A stretch of DNA of 64,000 nt, from positions 2,542,001 to 2,606,000 of the forward strand of contig NC_015953.1 of assembly GCF_000177195.2 (NCBI RefSeq), written 5' to 3'. A model generated the notes under the pieces. That model was not told the DNA's origin. It searched no databases and worked only from the letters and a program-made list of their open reading frames with translations. The DNA comes from Streptomyces sp. SirexAA-E (lineage in GTDB: Bacteria > Actinomycetota > Actinomycetes > Streptomycetales > Streptomycetaceae). Below are positions 42,223 through 51,116 of this stretch, piece after piece. Made by a program: the position numbers and the translations under genes. The number at the start of each line of letters is the position of its first letter. Position 1 is the first letter of the stretch.

Positions 42223-42308
42223 GTGTCGGGCCTCTCCGGTGGTGCGTCTGTCTACCGGAGAGGTGGAACAGGAGGATGACTCCGTTTATTCCCCGCGCCG
42301 GCCGGACA

Positions 42309-43082
42309 TCACTCGCGCACCTCGATGCCCCGGTTCTCCACGGCACCGGGCGGGGGCTCACGGGTCGCGAAGAGGGTGCCCAGGGTGGGAGCCCAGACCC
42401 GGCGTTCGACGAGCCGGAGCCCCTCCCAGACCGTCACCTGGTTCGCGGTGAGGACGGGCTTGCCCAGCAGTTCCTCCAGCTCCGGGACGTACCCGGCGGT
42501 GTGCAGGGCGGTGCACGGCAGCAGCAGGACCTCGGCGTCCGGGTGGTCCGCCTCCGTGACCAGCTCCTTGACCTGCTCGGGGGTCCAGGCGGCGGCCTCG
42601 GTGGCGGAGACGGCGGGGCCGGGACCGGCGTCCCGGGCGGATACCACCTCGATCCCGGCGGCCTCCAGGAATCCGGTGAAGAGCGGTGCGACGTCCGCGG
42701 GGTCGATCGAGGCGACGGCGACCCGGCCGGCGCCCAGCTCTCCCACCGCGTGCGCGAAGGCGAAGGAGGTGCTGGAGGCAGGCAGCCCGGCGGCCCGCGC
42801 GAGGTCCGCGACCTGCTCGTGGGCCCCTTCCCAGCCGTACACGAAGCTGCCGTTCGTGGAGGCCCACACCAGTGACTCGGCTCCGGCCAGGCGCAGCTCC
42901 TCGACCCCGGCGGACAGGCGCTCCGGCGCTCCGGCCGCGCGCAGGGACTGGATGTCGTGGGCGTCCTCACCGGTCTCGGTGTGGAACAGCGGCAGTCTGA
43001 TGTCGCTGTCGATCATGACCTCGATCCGCGGGAAGTCGTCCTCCGCGGCATGGCCCGGGTAGAGAAGTCCTACGGTCGTCAT
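42309..43082 (-). CDS. Asp/Glu racemase / maleate isomerase-like protein, EutA-type
   Basis: A 257-residue protein of the arylmalonate decarboxylase/maleate isomerase/EutA group. The C-terminal catalytic Cys is present ([13 protein letters not shown]), but the N-terminal one is Ser ([11 protein letters not shown] where relatives have ACTSGS), so a two-Cys racemase mechanism is not possible. It is divergent from an ehuBCDA-like transporter, and EutA is a named partner in ectoine utilisation of rhizobia; I therefore suggest EutA-like, without proof of substrate. No eutBCDE or doe genes are in the window. Confidence 0.75.
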   Translation of the reverse strand: MTTVGLLYPGHAAEDDFPRIEVMIDSDIRLPLFHTETGEDAHDIQSLRAAGAPERLSAGVEELRLAGAESLVWASTNGSFVYGWEGAHEQVADLARAAGLPASSTSFAFAHAVGELGAGRVAVASIDPADVAPLFTGFLEAAGIEVVSARDAGPGPAVSATEAAAWTPEQVKELVTEADHPDAEVLLLPCTALHTAGYVPELEELLGKPVLTANQVTVWEGLRLVERRVWAPTLGTLFATREPPPGAVENRGIEVRE

Positions 43083-43175
43083 GTCCGTCCTTCCCGTGCG
43101 TCCGGATGCCCCGCTGGCCTTCACGGGTGCCCTGTCTCCGCTGCCCCTGCCTGGGTCAAGTATTCCTCCGTCGGG

Positions 43176-43216
43176 CGCCCGGCGCCGCTCCGGACGCCCC
43201 GGAGCGGCGCCGGGCG
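43176..43216. repeat. perfect 18-bp stem-loop in a divergent promoter region
   Basis: CGCCCGGCGCCGCTCCGG pairs exactly with its complement around ACGCC. It lies in the leader of the EutA-like gene, not after any gene, so it is not an ordinary gene-end terminator. It may attenuate the leader transcript or end a short RNA. Confidence 0.7.
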
Positions 43217-43342
43217 AGGAGGGGCCGTTTGGGCGCGCGGGCAGCGGGCACCCGGGGAGACGCCCCGATCGAACAGCGAGGACATAAGCCGCAGCCTGCC
43301 ACCGACCTGGAGAACCCGTCATAACGGGCAGTCACGAACCAA

Positions 43343-43359
43343 GTATTCCCGGGGAATAC
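43343..43359. promoter_or_regulatory. 17-base palindrome, candidate operator of the ehu/eutA divergent promoters
   Basis: GTATTCCCGGGGAATAC is a perfect dyad with a one-base centre. The half-site AAGTATTCC recurs at 43158-43166, closer to the EutA-like start. The IclR regulator encoded after ehuA is a candidate binder. The rest of the 440-base gap (43083-43522) shows no gene. Confidence 0.6.
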
Positions 43360-43522
43360 GCCCCGCGCACCGTCCGTCGCGCTCCGCCCGCGATGTGACA
43401 CGGGAAGGTCACCCTCCGGCCACCGTTCGATTACATGGACGGGGCTTCCGGCTTAGAAGCAGCGGATCGGGCAGGCGCTCACCCTGTCCTGACTGCTCGA
43501 GCCCTCCAGGAGATTTCGAACC

Positions 43523-44425
43523 ATGGTCGACTTCCCGAATCTGTCCCGCCGGGGCTTCCTCAACCGATCGGCAGCCGTGGGCGGACTGCTCGTCGTTCCA
43601 GGCCTGCTCTCCGCGTGCAGCAAGACCGATGCCGGCTCCACGGACGGTGAGGGCGCCCTCGACAAGCTCCGCAAGCAGGGTTTCGTCCGTGTCGCGTACG
43701 CCAACGAGGCGCCCTACGGCTACATGGAGGGCAAGGAGCTCAAGGGCGAGGCGCCCACCCTGCACCGGGAGATCTTCAAGGCGCTCGGCGTCGACGAGCT
43801 GAGGCCCACCCTCTCGGAGTGGGACGGCCTGATCCCCGGCCTGCAGGCCGGGAAGTACGACGTGGTCAGCGCGGGCATGGCGATCACCCCCGAGCGCTGC
43901 GCCAACGCCCTCTTCTCCGACCCCGAGTTCATATCCCCCACCGCGATGATGGTGAAGAAGGGCAACCCGAAGAAGATCACCGACCTGGCGTCGGCGAAGG
44001 CCGTCGGAGCCGTCATCGGCGTCATGTCGGGCGCGGTCGAGGACTCGTACGCCAAGGGCGCGGGCATCTCCGGGAACAAGATCAAGACGCTCCAGAAGCC
44101 CCAGGACGGCGCGGACGCCGTCAAGGGCGGCCGGGTCGACGCCTTCCTGCTCACCGGCATCTCGCTGCGCTGGCTGGCCAGGACCAATCCGGACACCGAG
44201 GTCACCGAGGCGTTCGTACCGGAGCTGGAGGGGGCGAAGCAGTTCTCCCCGGGCGGCGCGGTGTTCCGCAAGGGCAACGAGGACCTGCGCGACTCCTTCA
44301 ACCGCGAGCTGAAGAAGATCACCGCGGACAGGTCGCGCTACGTGGGTCTCCTGACGGAGTACGGCTTCGGTGCCACGGAGATCCCTCCGGCCACGTTGAA
44401 GACCGCCGACCTGTGCAAGGGCTGA
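43523..44425 (+). CDS. ehuB: amino-acid/ectoine ABC transporter substrate-binding lipoprotein, EhuB-like
   Basis: A 300-residue extracellular binding protein with a Tat-type N-terminus (SRRGFLNRSAAVGGLLVVPG) ending in lipobox LLSAC. The mature part is a family-3 amino-acid-binding protein (FVRVAYANEAPYGYMEGKELKGEAPTLHREIFKALG; GLIPGLQAGKYDVVSAGMAITPER). The order binding protein - two permeases - ATPase and the divergent EutA-like gene match ehuBCDA, the ectoine/hydroxyectoine importer. Ligand identity is inferred; a polar amino acid is the alternative. Confidence 0.82.
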   Translation: MVDFPNLSRRGFLNRSAAVGGLLVVPGLLSACSKTDAGSTDGEGALDKLRKQGFVRVAYANEAPYGYMEGKELKGEAPTLHREIFKALGVDELRPTLSEWDGLIPGLQAGKYDVVSAGMAITPERCANALFSDPEFISPTAMMVKKGNPKKITDLASAKAVGAVIGVMSGAVEDSYAKGAGISGNKIKTLQKPQDGADAVKGGRVDAFLLTGISLRWLARTNPDTEVTEAFVPELEGAKQFSPGGAVFRKGNEDLRDSFNRELKKITADRSRYVGLLTEYGFGATEIPPATLKTADLCKG

Positions 44426-44444
44426 CGGGGGCGAACCACACCCT

Positions 44445-45179
44445 ATGAGTGACTTCTTCTCCACACTCCTCGATGAGTTTCCGCAGGTCAGAGCGGGCTT
44501 GTGGGTGACGCTCGAGGCGACGGTCCTGGGCTCCCTGCTCGCGCTGCTGCTGTCCTTCGTCCTCGGGCTGATGGCGGGCAGCAAGCTGCTGCCGGTCCGC
44601 GGGGTCTCCCGGGTCGTCGTGGAGTTCTTCCGCGGCACCTCGCTCTACATCCAGCTGTTCTGGCTCTACTACGCGATGCCGCAGCTCACGGGCTACGAAC
44701 TGACGCCGCTGCTCTGCGGCATCGTCGCCTTCGGCCTCAACTACGGGGCGTACGGCGCGGAGATCGTCCGCGGGGCGATCAAGTCCGTGCCCCGCGCCCA
44801 GTACGAGGCGGCCGTGGCCCTGAACATGACGCCCTTCCACCGCATGCGGAAGGTGATCATGCCGCAGGCCTGGGTCCAGATGATCCCGTCCTTCACCAAC
44901 CTGCTGATCCAGCTGCTGAAGGCCACGCCGCTGCTGTGGCTCATCTCCGCGGCCGACCTGATGACCGCGGTCGAGCACATCCGCAGCCGGACCGGTGAGA
45001 CCCTCACCGCGTATCTGCTGCTGCTGGCCGCCTACTTCGTCCTCGCCTACGCGCTGACCCTGCTGATGAACCTGCTGGAGCGGGCCGCCAAGCGGCGGCT
45101 CGGCCTGCACACCGGTGCGGGCAGCCTGCTCAAGTCCCGTACGGCGGAGTCCGCCGCCACGGCCGGAGGTGCCCGGTGA
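44445..45179 (+). CDS. ehuC: ABC transporter permease, EhuC-like
   Basis: A 244-residue HisM/GlnP-type permease with five membrane segments and the EAA loop (QYEAAVALNMTPFHRMRKVIMPQAWVQMIP). It follows ehuB by 19 bases and overlaps ehuD by four (GTGA), so translation is coupled. It forms the channel with EhuD. Confidence 0.85.
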   Translation: MSDFFSTLLDEFPQVRAGLWVTLEATVLGSLLALLLSFVLGLMAGSKLLPVRGVSRVVVEFFRGTSLYIQLFWLYYAMPQLTGYELTPLLCGIVAFGLNYGAYGAEIVRGAIKSVPRAQYEAAVALNMTPFHRMRKVIMPQAWVQMIPSFTNLLIQLLKATPLLWLISAADLMTAVEHIRSRTGETLTAYLLLLAAYFVLAYALTLLMNLLERAAKRRLGLHTGAGSLLKSRTAESAATAGGAR

Positions 45180-45820
45180 ACCAGTCGTTCAACTGGGACG
45201 CTGTCGGGGACTCGTTCCCCCTGCTGCTCGAAGGATTCCGGGTCACCCTGCTGGCGACCGTGCTCGGCACGCTCGTGGCGGCGGTGCTGGGGCTGGCCAT
45301 CGCGGTGGCCGGGCGCGCGCCGTCGAGGCTGGTGACCGTGCCCGTCAAGGCGGTGATGGAGTTCGTCCGCGCGACGCCGCTGCTGGTCCAACTGGTCGGC
45401 GCCGCGGCCGTCTTCACCTCCGTGGAGCCACTGACCATCGGCATCGTCGTCCTGGGCATCCACTACGCCACGTACACCTCCGAGGTCTACCGGGCCGGGA
45501 TCGACGGTGTGCCCAAGGGCCAGTGGGAGGCCTGCCGGGCGCTCTCGCTGTCGCCCCGGCGGACCTGGCAGGCGGTGATCCTGCCCCAGGCGGTGCGCAA
45601 CGTGCTGCCCGCCCTCGGCAACTACGCCATCTCGATGTTCAAGGAGACCCCCTTCCTGGCCGTGATCACGGTCCAGGAAATGGTCTTCGAGGCCCGTAAG
45701 TACGGGACCGACCACTTCGCGTACACCGAGGTGTTCACGCTCGCCGGACTGATCTTCCTGGTCGCGAGCTACCCCACCTCGCTGCTGATGAGAAAGCTGG
45801 AGAAGCGCCTTGGCCACTGA
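45176..45820 (+). CDS. ehuD: ABC transporter permease, EhuD-like
   Basis: A 214-residue permease with five membrane segments and an EAA loop (QWEACRALSLSPRRTWQAVILPQAVRNVLP). GTG 45176 overlaps the ehuC stop. The 3' end overlaps the TTG start of ehuA by 11 bases. It is the second channel subunit. Confidence 0.85.
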   Translation: MNQSFNWDAVGDSFPLLLEGFRVTLLATVLGTLVAAVLGLAIAVAGRAPSRLVTVPVKAVMEFVRATPLLVQLVGAAAVFTSVEPLTIGIVVLGIHYATYTSEVYRAGIDGVPKGQWEACRALSLSPRRTWQAVILPQAVRNVLPALGNYAISMFKETPFLAVITVQEMVFEARKYGTDHFAYTEVFTLAGLIFLVASYPTSLLMRKLEKRLGH

Positions 45821-46643
45821 CTCTGCTCCCCTGAAGGAGCCCGCGGACTCGGTTCCGGCCACCGGGACGACCGGCGTGGAGCCACTGGTCCGGTTCGACA
45901 AGGTCGTCAAGCGGTACGGCGACCATGTGGTCCTGGACGAGCTGGACTTCACGGTCAGGCGCGGCGAGCACGTCACACTGATCGGGCCGAGCGGCTCCGG
46001 CAAGACCACCATCCTGCGGCTGCTGATGACCCTGGAGAAGGTGAGTGCCGGGGTGATCTGGGTGGACGGCTCGCCGCTCTCGCACACCCGCAGGCCCGAC
46101 GGCTCGCTCAGGCCGGCCGGCGAGAAGCAGCTGCGGGAGTCCCGGAAGAAGATCGGGATGGTCTTCCAGCAGTTCAACCTCTTCCCGAACATGAAGGTGC
46201 TCCAGAACATCACCGAGGCCCCCGTCAACGTCCTGGGCATGGAGCGTGAGGAGGCGGAGACCCGCGCCCGCGAGCTGCTCGACCTGGTCGGGCTCTCCGG
46301 GAAGGTCGACGCGCACCCCTCGCAGCTCTCCGGCGGCCAGCAGCAGCGGGTGGCGATCGCCCGCGCGCTGGCGATGCGCCCGGAGATCCTGCTGCTGGAC
46401 GAGGTGACCTCGGCACTCGATCCGGAGTTGGTGGCGGGTGTCCTGGAGCTCCTCGGCGACATCGCGCGGAACACGGACATCACGATGCTCTGCGTGACCC
46501 ACGAGATGAACTTCGCCCGGGACGTCTCGGAGAAGGTCCTGATGTTCGACGCGGGCCGCGTGGTGGAGTCCGGGACGCCGGAGAAGATCTTCACCGACCC
46601 GGATCACGCACGGACGCGCGAATTCCTCAACGCGGTGCTGTGA
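45810..46643 (+). CDS. ehuA: ABC transporter ATP-binding protein, EhuA-like
   Basis: A 277-residue ATPase with Walker A GPSGSGKTT, Q-loop VFQQFNLFPNMKV, signature LSGGQQQRVAIARAL, Walker B ILLLDEVTSALD and switch His in CVTHEMNFARD. The start is TTG 45810 with GGAGAAG upstream, inside ehuD; the first 30 residues are a non-conserved leader. Compared with the usual polar-amino-acid ATPase there is an insertion after Walker A (SHTRRPDGSLRPAGEKQL), typical of the ectoine group. Confidence 0.88.
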   Translation: MATDSAPLKEPADSVPATGTTGVEPLVRFDKVVKRYGDHVVLDELDFTVRRGEHVTLIGPSGSGKTTILRLLMTLEKVSAGVIWVDGSPLSHTRRPDGSLRPAGEKQLRESRKKIGMVFQQFNLFPNMKVLQNITEAPVNVLGMEREEAETRARELLDLVGLSGKVDAHPSQLSGGQQQRVAIARALAMRPEILLLDEVTSALDPELVAGVLELLGDIARNTDITMLCVTHEMNFARDVSEKVLMFDAGRVVESGTPEKIFTDPDHARTREFLNAVL

Positions 46644-46811
46644 CCTCGGCCCTGCCCTTTGGGCTATGACTCTGGCATATGCCGATCGGATGCGTCCCTG
46701 ACGACAGGTCCGGGACGCATCCGATCAACTCGTCAACACCCCCTCCTGCGGAGCGCTTTGGCCGCTATCGTGGGACGGAGGCCGCCGGTCACAACCTGGT
46801 AGGGGGAAACC

Positions 46812-47570
46812 GTGGCGCTGAAGCCCGAGCCGAAAGCACCCTTCCACTCCGTGCAGTACGCCCTGCGCGTGCTGGAGTCGGTGTCCACCCACGGCAGTGG
46901 TGTGACCGACGCACAGCTCTCCCGCGAGACGGGCCTGCCCGTCGGGCACCTCTCCTCGCTGCTGCTGACCCTGCGGCGCGAGGGATACGTCGAGCAGGTC
47001 GCCGACGGGGCCTACGTCATCGGGGCGTCGCTCGCCGAGCTCGGCTCCGGGGCGGCCCGCCGCCGGGCGGTGGAGGCGCGGCTCCAGCAGACGCTCACCC
47101 AGCTGCGGGACTCGGTCGGCGCGGCGGTCTACGTCAGCCGGTACGTCGACGGCGAGATCCGGATCACCCAGGTGGCCGACGGGCCGCAGACGCCCGCCGT
47201 CAACGAGTGGGTCGACTTCCGGTCGGCGGCGCACGCCAGCGCGATCGGCAAGTGCCTGCTGACGCAGCTCGACCAGAACGGCCGGCGCGACCACCTCTCC
47301 CGGCACCGGACGGCCCGGCTCACCTCGCGGACGATCACCAACGAGAAGGTGCTCTTCTCGAAGCTGGACAGCCAGCCGGCGACGGTTCCGGTGCTCGACC
47401 TCCAGGAGTACGCGGTGGGCACGGTGTGCGCGGCGGTCCCGCTGACGGCCGGGGCGTCGGCCGGGTGTCTGGCGCTGTCCCTCCCGATCGAGGACGCGCA
47501 CCGGCTGCGGTCCGCGGCGGCGACGCTGAACCGCCGGGCGGCCCCGCTCCTGCTGTCGATGGCGCTCTGA
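46812..47570 (+). CDS. IclR-family transcriptional regulator
   Basis: A 252-residue regulator: N-terminal winged helix-turn-helix (YALRVLESVSTHGSGVTDAQLSRETGLPVGHLSSLLLTLRREGYV) and a C-terminal effector domain (SAAHASAIGKCLLTQL, VCAAVPLTAGASAGCLALSLP). GTG 46812 follows AGGGGG. It stands 168 bases after ehuA on the same strand; IclR proteins usually control neighbouring catabolic or transport genes, so the palindrome upstream of ehuB is a possible target. The effector is unknown. Confidence 0.85.
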   Translation: MALKPEPKAPFHSVQYALRVLESVSTHGSGVTDAQLSRETGLPVGHLSSLLLTLRREGYVEQVADGAYVIGASLAELGSGAARRRAVEARLQQTLTQLRDSVGAAVYVSRYVDGEIRITQVADGPQTPAVNEWVDFRSAAHASAIGKCLLTQLDQNGRRDHLSRHRTARLTSRTITNEKVLFSKLDSQPATVPVLDLQEYAVGTVCAAVPLTAGASAGCLALSLPIEDAHRLRSAAATLNRRAAPLLLSMAL

Positions 47571-47657
47571 ACCCGGCTCCGGCCCGTGTCCGCCGGGGCC
47601 CGGCGGGCGCGTGTCATCAGCACCCCCGGGAACCAGGTATTATTTTCGAGTCAGCAG

Positions 47658-47731
47658 GCGCCGTTAGCTCAGTTGGTTAGAGCAGCTGACTCTTAATCAG
47701 CGGGTCCGGGGTTCGAGTCCCTGACGGCGCA
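47658..47731 (+). tRNA. tRNA-Lys (anticodon CTT), copy 2
   Basis: Cloverleaf with acceptor GCGCCGT/ACGGCGC and body identical to the other two copies. TCAGCAG precedes it as in copies 1 and 3, and TATTAT about 17 bases upstream fits a -10 box. Confidence 0.96.
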
Positions 47732-47738
47732 CAGACGA

Positions 47739-47778
47739 CGCGGTGGGCGGTTTCCCTTCGGGGGAACCGCCCACCGCG
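47739..47778. terminator. terminator after tRNA-Lys copy 2
   Basis: CGCGGTGGGCGGTT and AACCGCCCACCGCG are exact complements, with further CCC/GGG pairing inside, beginning 8 bases after the tRNA. Confidence 0.9.
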
Positions 47779-47867
47779 CTTTGGTGTGCGCCCGGTCACC
47801 CGGCCGCGCTCACCCCGTCACACCGGACCCCGGCGTCCGGTCCGTACGGCAGGCGAAGCCCTGCGCG

Positions 47868-48458
47868 TCAGAACTTCACGTCCGAGCACGCGTAGAACGC
47901 GTTGGCGGTGTCAGCCACGTTCCAGACGGCCAGGATGATGTGCTTGCCGGACTTCTGGGTGGGGATGGTGCCCTGGTGGGTCAGGGTCGCCGGGGGCTGC
48001 TGGTTCCCGTACGGCACCGTCATGAAGGGCTGCGACTCCAGGGCGGCCCTGGTGAGCGGCTTGGTGGAGTCCCAGCCGTCCTTGGTGATGTAGTACCGGA
48101 AGTCGGTCGTGGCGTGGCGGGCGGTGAACTGCCAGCGGAAGTTGTAGCCCTGGCCGCCGGTGACCTGGGTGGCGGGCCAGTTGCCCCCGCGCGGGTCGTC
48201 GAGCGCGGCGAAGGAGCTGTTTCCGCCGGCGCAGATCTTGCCGTCCGCCGGACCTGCCGCCGGGAAGCCCTTCGGGCCCTCGACGCTCTGCGGCTCCCAC
48301 TGGATGTTGCCGCAGCCGGTGACGGTGCCGTTGGCACACAGCTTCTGTCTGCTGATGGGGGAATCGGTGTAGCCGTGGCTGCTGGCACTGCTGGTGGCGA
48401 ACATCGAGACGCCGGCGATCGCCAGGCCTATGACGGCCGCGCTTGCCCTTTTCCGCAT
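47868..48458 (-). CDS. secreted AA10 lytic polysaccharide monooxygenase
   Basis: A 196-residue single-domain LPMO. After a signal peptide (RASAAVIGLAIAGVSMFATSSASS) the mature protein begins with H28 (HGYTDSPISRQKLC), which together with H115 (FTARHATTDFRYYIT) forms the copper histidine brace. Conserved Cys pairs and the C-terminal NAFYACSDVKF are present. Single-domain Streptomyces AA10 proteins act mainly on chitin. Two DasR-like sites upstream support a chitin-responsive role, working with the GH18 chitinase encoded at 22640. Confidence 0.93.
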   Translation of the reverse strand: MRKRASAAVIGLAIAGVSMFATSSASSHGYTDSPISRQKLCANGTVTGCGNIQWEPQSVEGPKGFPAAGPADGKICAGGNSSFAALDDPRGGNWPATQVTGGQGYNFRWQFTARHATTDFRYYITKDGWDSTKPLTRAALESQPFMTVPYGNQQPPATLTHQGTIPTQKSGKHIILAVWNVADTANAFYACSDVKF

Positions 48459-48532
48459 GGTGTCGCTCCTAGAGAACGTGGGGGATGTCCTGGGGGCTCT
48501 GCTGCGCGCATGGGGGTAATGCGGTGGTGCTG

Positions 48533-48583
48533 CGGTCTAGACCAACTCCAGATTATTGACGCCACATGAACATGTCCAGACCA
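48533..48583. promoter_or_regulatory. two DasR-like (dre) sites upstream of the LPMO gene
   Basis: CGGTCTAGACCA at 48533-48544 matches 11 of 12 core bases of the dre consensus TGGTCTAGACCA; a weaker copy ATGTCCAGACCA (9 of 12) lies at 48572-48583. They are 75-125 bases upstream of the LPMO start on the minus strand. DasR represses chitin-use genes until GlcNAc-6-phosphate or GlcN-6-phosphate is bound. Confidence 0.75.
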
Positions 48584-48628
48584 ATGTGCGTACGGTTTCG
48601 GCGCGTCCCGCCGGTGCCGACCGCTCCG

Positions 48629-50995
48629 TCAGGCGCGCTGGTGCCCGCAGTGCCCGGCGTAGAAGGCCACCGTCAAGTCCCTGACCAGCGCCTTGTGTTC
48701 GTATTCGTCGAGTGCGACGATGCCGCGCCCGGTCAGCCGGTGGACGGTGTCGTCCACCGCGTCGACCACGGAGGTGAGCACACTGTCCCGGTGCCGGGCG
48801 TCGATCGCCGCCACCCGGCGCCGGTGCATCGCCGCCGCGACCTCCGGGGCGTACTCGATGCCGGTCGGCTGGGCGGAGTACACGTCGATGCCCGCGGGCA
48901 GGCAGTCCGCCTTCAGCAACCGGGTCAGCGCGTCACCCACCGCTTCCGCGTCCCGCAGCGTGCGGGTCCTGGCCTCCTCGTGGAAGGCGTCGGCGGGCAG
49001 CTGCGACAGCACGCGCGCCAGCGCCGCCTCCACCTGGTCGCGCAGGTACCGCTCGTGGTCGGCGATACCGAGCGCGGCCCGCGCGGTGTCCTCGACGCGC
49101 CAGACGACCAGGACCACCACGCGCAGGGCGGTGCCGCTCGCGTCCACGGCGGGCAGCGGCTCGCTGCGCCAGTGCCGCAGCCGTACGTCCATGCGCCGGC
49201 GCCGCAGGAGCGGGGAGACCCAGAGCAGGCCGGTACGGCGGACGCTGCCCCGGTAGTCACCGAAGAGGGTGAGCACCGACGCCTGGCCGACCCGGCCGCG
49301 TCTGACGCCGCCGAGCGCCAGCAGCACCACGGCGGCCAGCAGCGTGAGCAGCGCCCAGCTCCCGATGCCGAGGCCGGCGTGCGCGCGTGGGCCGAACCCG
49401 AGCCCGCCGGTCACGGCGGGCGGCAGGGAGCCCCGCCAGGCCAGCAGGGCGAGCCCGCAGGCCAGCCCCGTCATCCCGGTGAGCAGCGCGGCCCAGCCCG
49501 GCAGCACGGGCCCGGGCCGTTCGGCGAGCCGGACATCCGCCAGGGGCGCCGGGCGCACGGGGGTGCGGGGGTACGACCGCGGCTTCGCCTCGGACCGCGG
49601 CTGCGGGGTGCGGGGAGCGCGCGGCACGGGAGCGCGCCGCACCCCGCGAGCACCGTCGGCGGGGCCGCCGCCGAAGGAGCCCGGTCCACCGGGTCCGGGA
49701 GTGGCGCCGGGGGCGTCGACGGGCGCCTCGTCCTCGCGGACGAGCAGGTGCGCGGGGACCGGCCCGGTGCTCTCACCGGCGACGGCGGGGCTCCGCCGCC
49801 CGGTCTCCCACCACGTGTCCGGGGCGGCCGGCCCTCCGGGGCCGGTCACCACGGTGCCGCCGTCGGGGGACGCCGCCCGGGGCGCGGTGCCGGTGAGGCG
49901 GGCCGCCGAGCGCGGAACGGTGCTCCGGGGGATGCCGGCGGCGCGCGGCTCACGCTCCGCCGCCCGGGGCCGGGCCGGGGAGACACCGTCCGGCACGGCG
50001 GTGTCATCGCTCACCTCTTGTGCTGCCTCCCGGGGAGCGCTCACCTCTTGTGCCGCATCCCGGGAAGCGGTGGCGTCCGCTGCCTCCCGGGGAGCGCCGG
50101 TGTGCGCCACCTCCCGGTCCGTCTCCCGGTCCGTCTCCCGGGGTGCGTCGGCGGCCCGCGTCCCCTGTTCGGTCGACGCGTGGGGGACGGCCCCGGCCAC
50201 CGGCCCGGCGGTCGCGTCCTGTGCGTCGGGGCCGGGCTGCGCCGCGACCGGAGCCGGCACCTGCTCACCCGTCCGCGCCCCCCGCCCCACCCCGGCCACC
50301 GCGTCCAGCGCGGGCCCGAGATCCACGGGCACCTCGCCCAACGCCGCCTCCAGGTCGGCGGCGTCTTCCGGCGCCGCGTGGTGGGGAGCGGCGGGACCGG
50401 CCTCGTCGAGCGCCGGTGCACCGGGATCCGCGTACGCACCCGGGAGGGCACCTCCCTCCGGCACCGGCCCACCACCCGGGGCGTCCTCTTCCGAGGCGGC
50501 CGCCCCCAACGGCCCGTCACCGGTGCGGGGCGCATCGCTCCCGGCCGGCGAGGGGACCGGGGCGGCCTGCCCGCCCTCGGCGGTCCCGGCCGGGACGGAG
50601 GGCGACCGGTCGTCCGGTGTCCGGTCTGCCGCGCGGACCGCGCCCGCCACCGGCCCGGTGACGTGCGCGTCACCGTCGGACACACCCCGGGTGCCCGGAA
50701 CGCCCGCCGGAGCCCCCGGGACGTCCGGAAGGCTCGCGGCCCCCGGGGTGCCCCCGGCCGTCGCCGGCTCGCCGACCACGTCGTCGGCCGTGCCGTCCGG
50801 TGTCTCGGGCCAGGGGCCGCCGGGGGCCGGCTCCCGCCAGTCCAGCCGCCCCCGGTCGTCCTTCCCGGGCCACCCGGGCCACCCGGACCAGGACGCGCCG
50901 GCCCCGGGTGTGCCGGCCTCCGTGCCCGGCACCGCTCCGGGGTCCCGCACGCCCTGCGGCCCGCTCTCGTCCCGCTCGTTCTCCGTGTACCGCAT
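48629..50995 (-). CDS. SPFH/band-7 domain membrane protein with long disordered N-terminus
   Basis: A 788-residue protein from ATG 50995 (MRYTENERDESG, GGAGGCGGA upstream). Residues 1-500 are a Pro/Ala/Gly/Asp-rich, probably disordered stretch with repeated short words (AQEVS, RETD). Two membrane segments follow (WAALLTGMTGLACGLALLAW and LGIGSWALLTLLAAVVLLALGG), then an SPFH domain (SVLTLFGDYRGSVRRTGLLWVSPLL; VVWRVEDTARAALG; YLRDQVEAALARVLSQLP) to the end. SPFH proteins organise membrane microdomains. The size of the disordered part is unusual for the family. Confidence 0.85.
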   Translation of the reverse strand: MRYTENERDESGPQGVRDPGAVPGTEAGTPGAGASWSGWPGWPGKDDRGRLDWREPAPGGPWPETPDGTADDVVGEPATAGGTPGAASLPDVPGAPAGVPGTRGVSDGDAHVTGPVAGAVRAADRTPDDRSPSVPAGTAEGGQAAPVPSPAGSDAPRTGDGPLGAAASEEDAPGGGPVPEGGALPGAYADPGAPALDEAGPAAPHHAAPEDAADLEAALGEVPVDLGPALDAVAGVGRGARTGEQVPAPVAAQPGPDAQDATAGPVAGAVPHASTEQGTRAADAPRETDRETDREVAHTGAPREAADATASRDAAQEVSAPREAAQEVSDDTAVPDGVSPARPRAAEREPRAAGIPRSTVPRSAARLTGTAPRAASPDGGTVVTGPGGPAAPDTWWETGRRSPAVAGESTGPVPAHLLVREDEAPVDAPGATPGPGGPGSFGGGPADGARGVRRAPVPRAPRTPQPRSEAKPRSYPRTPVRPAPLADVRLAERPGPVLPGWAALLTGMTGLACGLALLAWRGSLPPAVTGGLGFGPRAHAGLGIGSWALLTLLAAVVLLALGGVRRGRVGQASVLTLFGDYRGSVRRTGLLWVSPLLRRRRMDVRLRHWRSEPLPAVDASGTALRVVVLVVWRVEDTARAALGIADHERYLRDQVEAALARVLSQLPADAFHEEARTRTLRDAEAVGDALTRLLKADCLPAGIDVYSAQPTGIEYAPEVAAAMHRRRVAAIDARHRDSVLTSVVDAVDDTVHRLTGRGIVALDEYEHKALVRDLTVAFYAGHCGHQRA

Positions 50996-51116
50996 TCCGC
51001 CTCCGCCCTGTTCCGTGTGTCCGTTCCGTCGCCGTCGGCCCGCGAGAGGCCGGCGGCCCATGAGAGGCCAGGCCCGCGAGAGGCCCCGGCCCGTGCGGGC
51101 CCGCTCGGGGCCGCCG

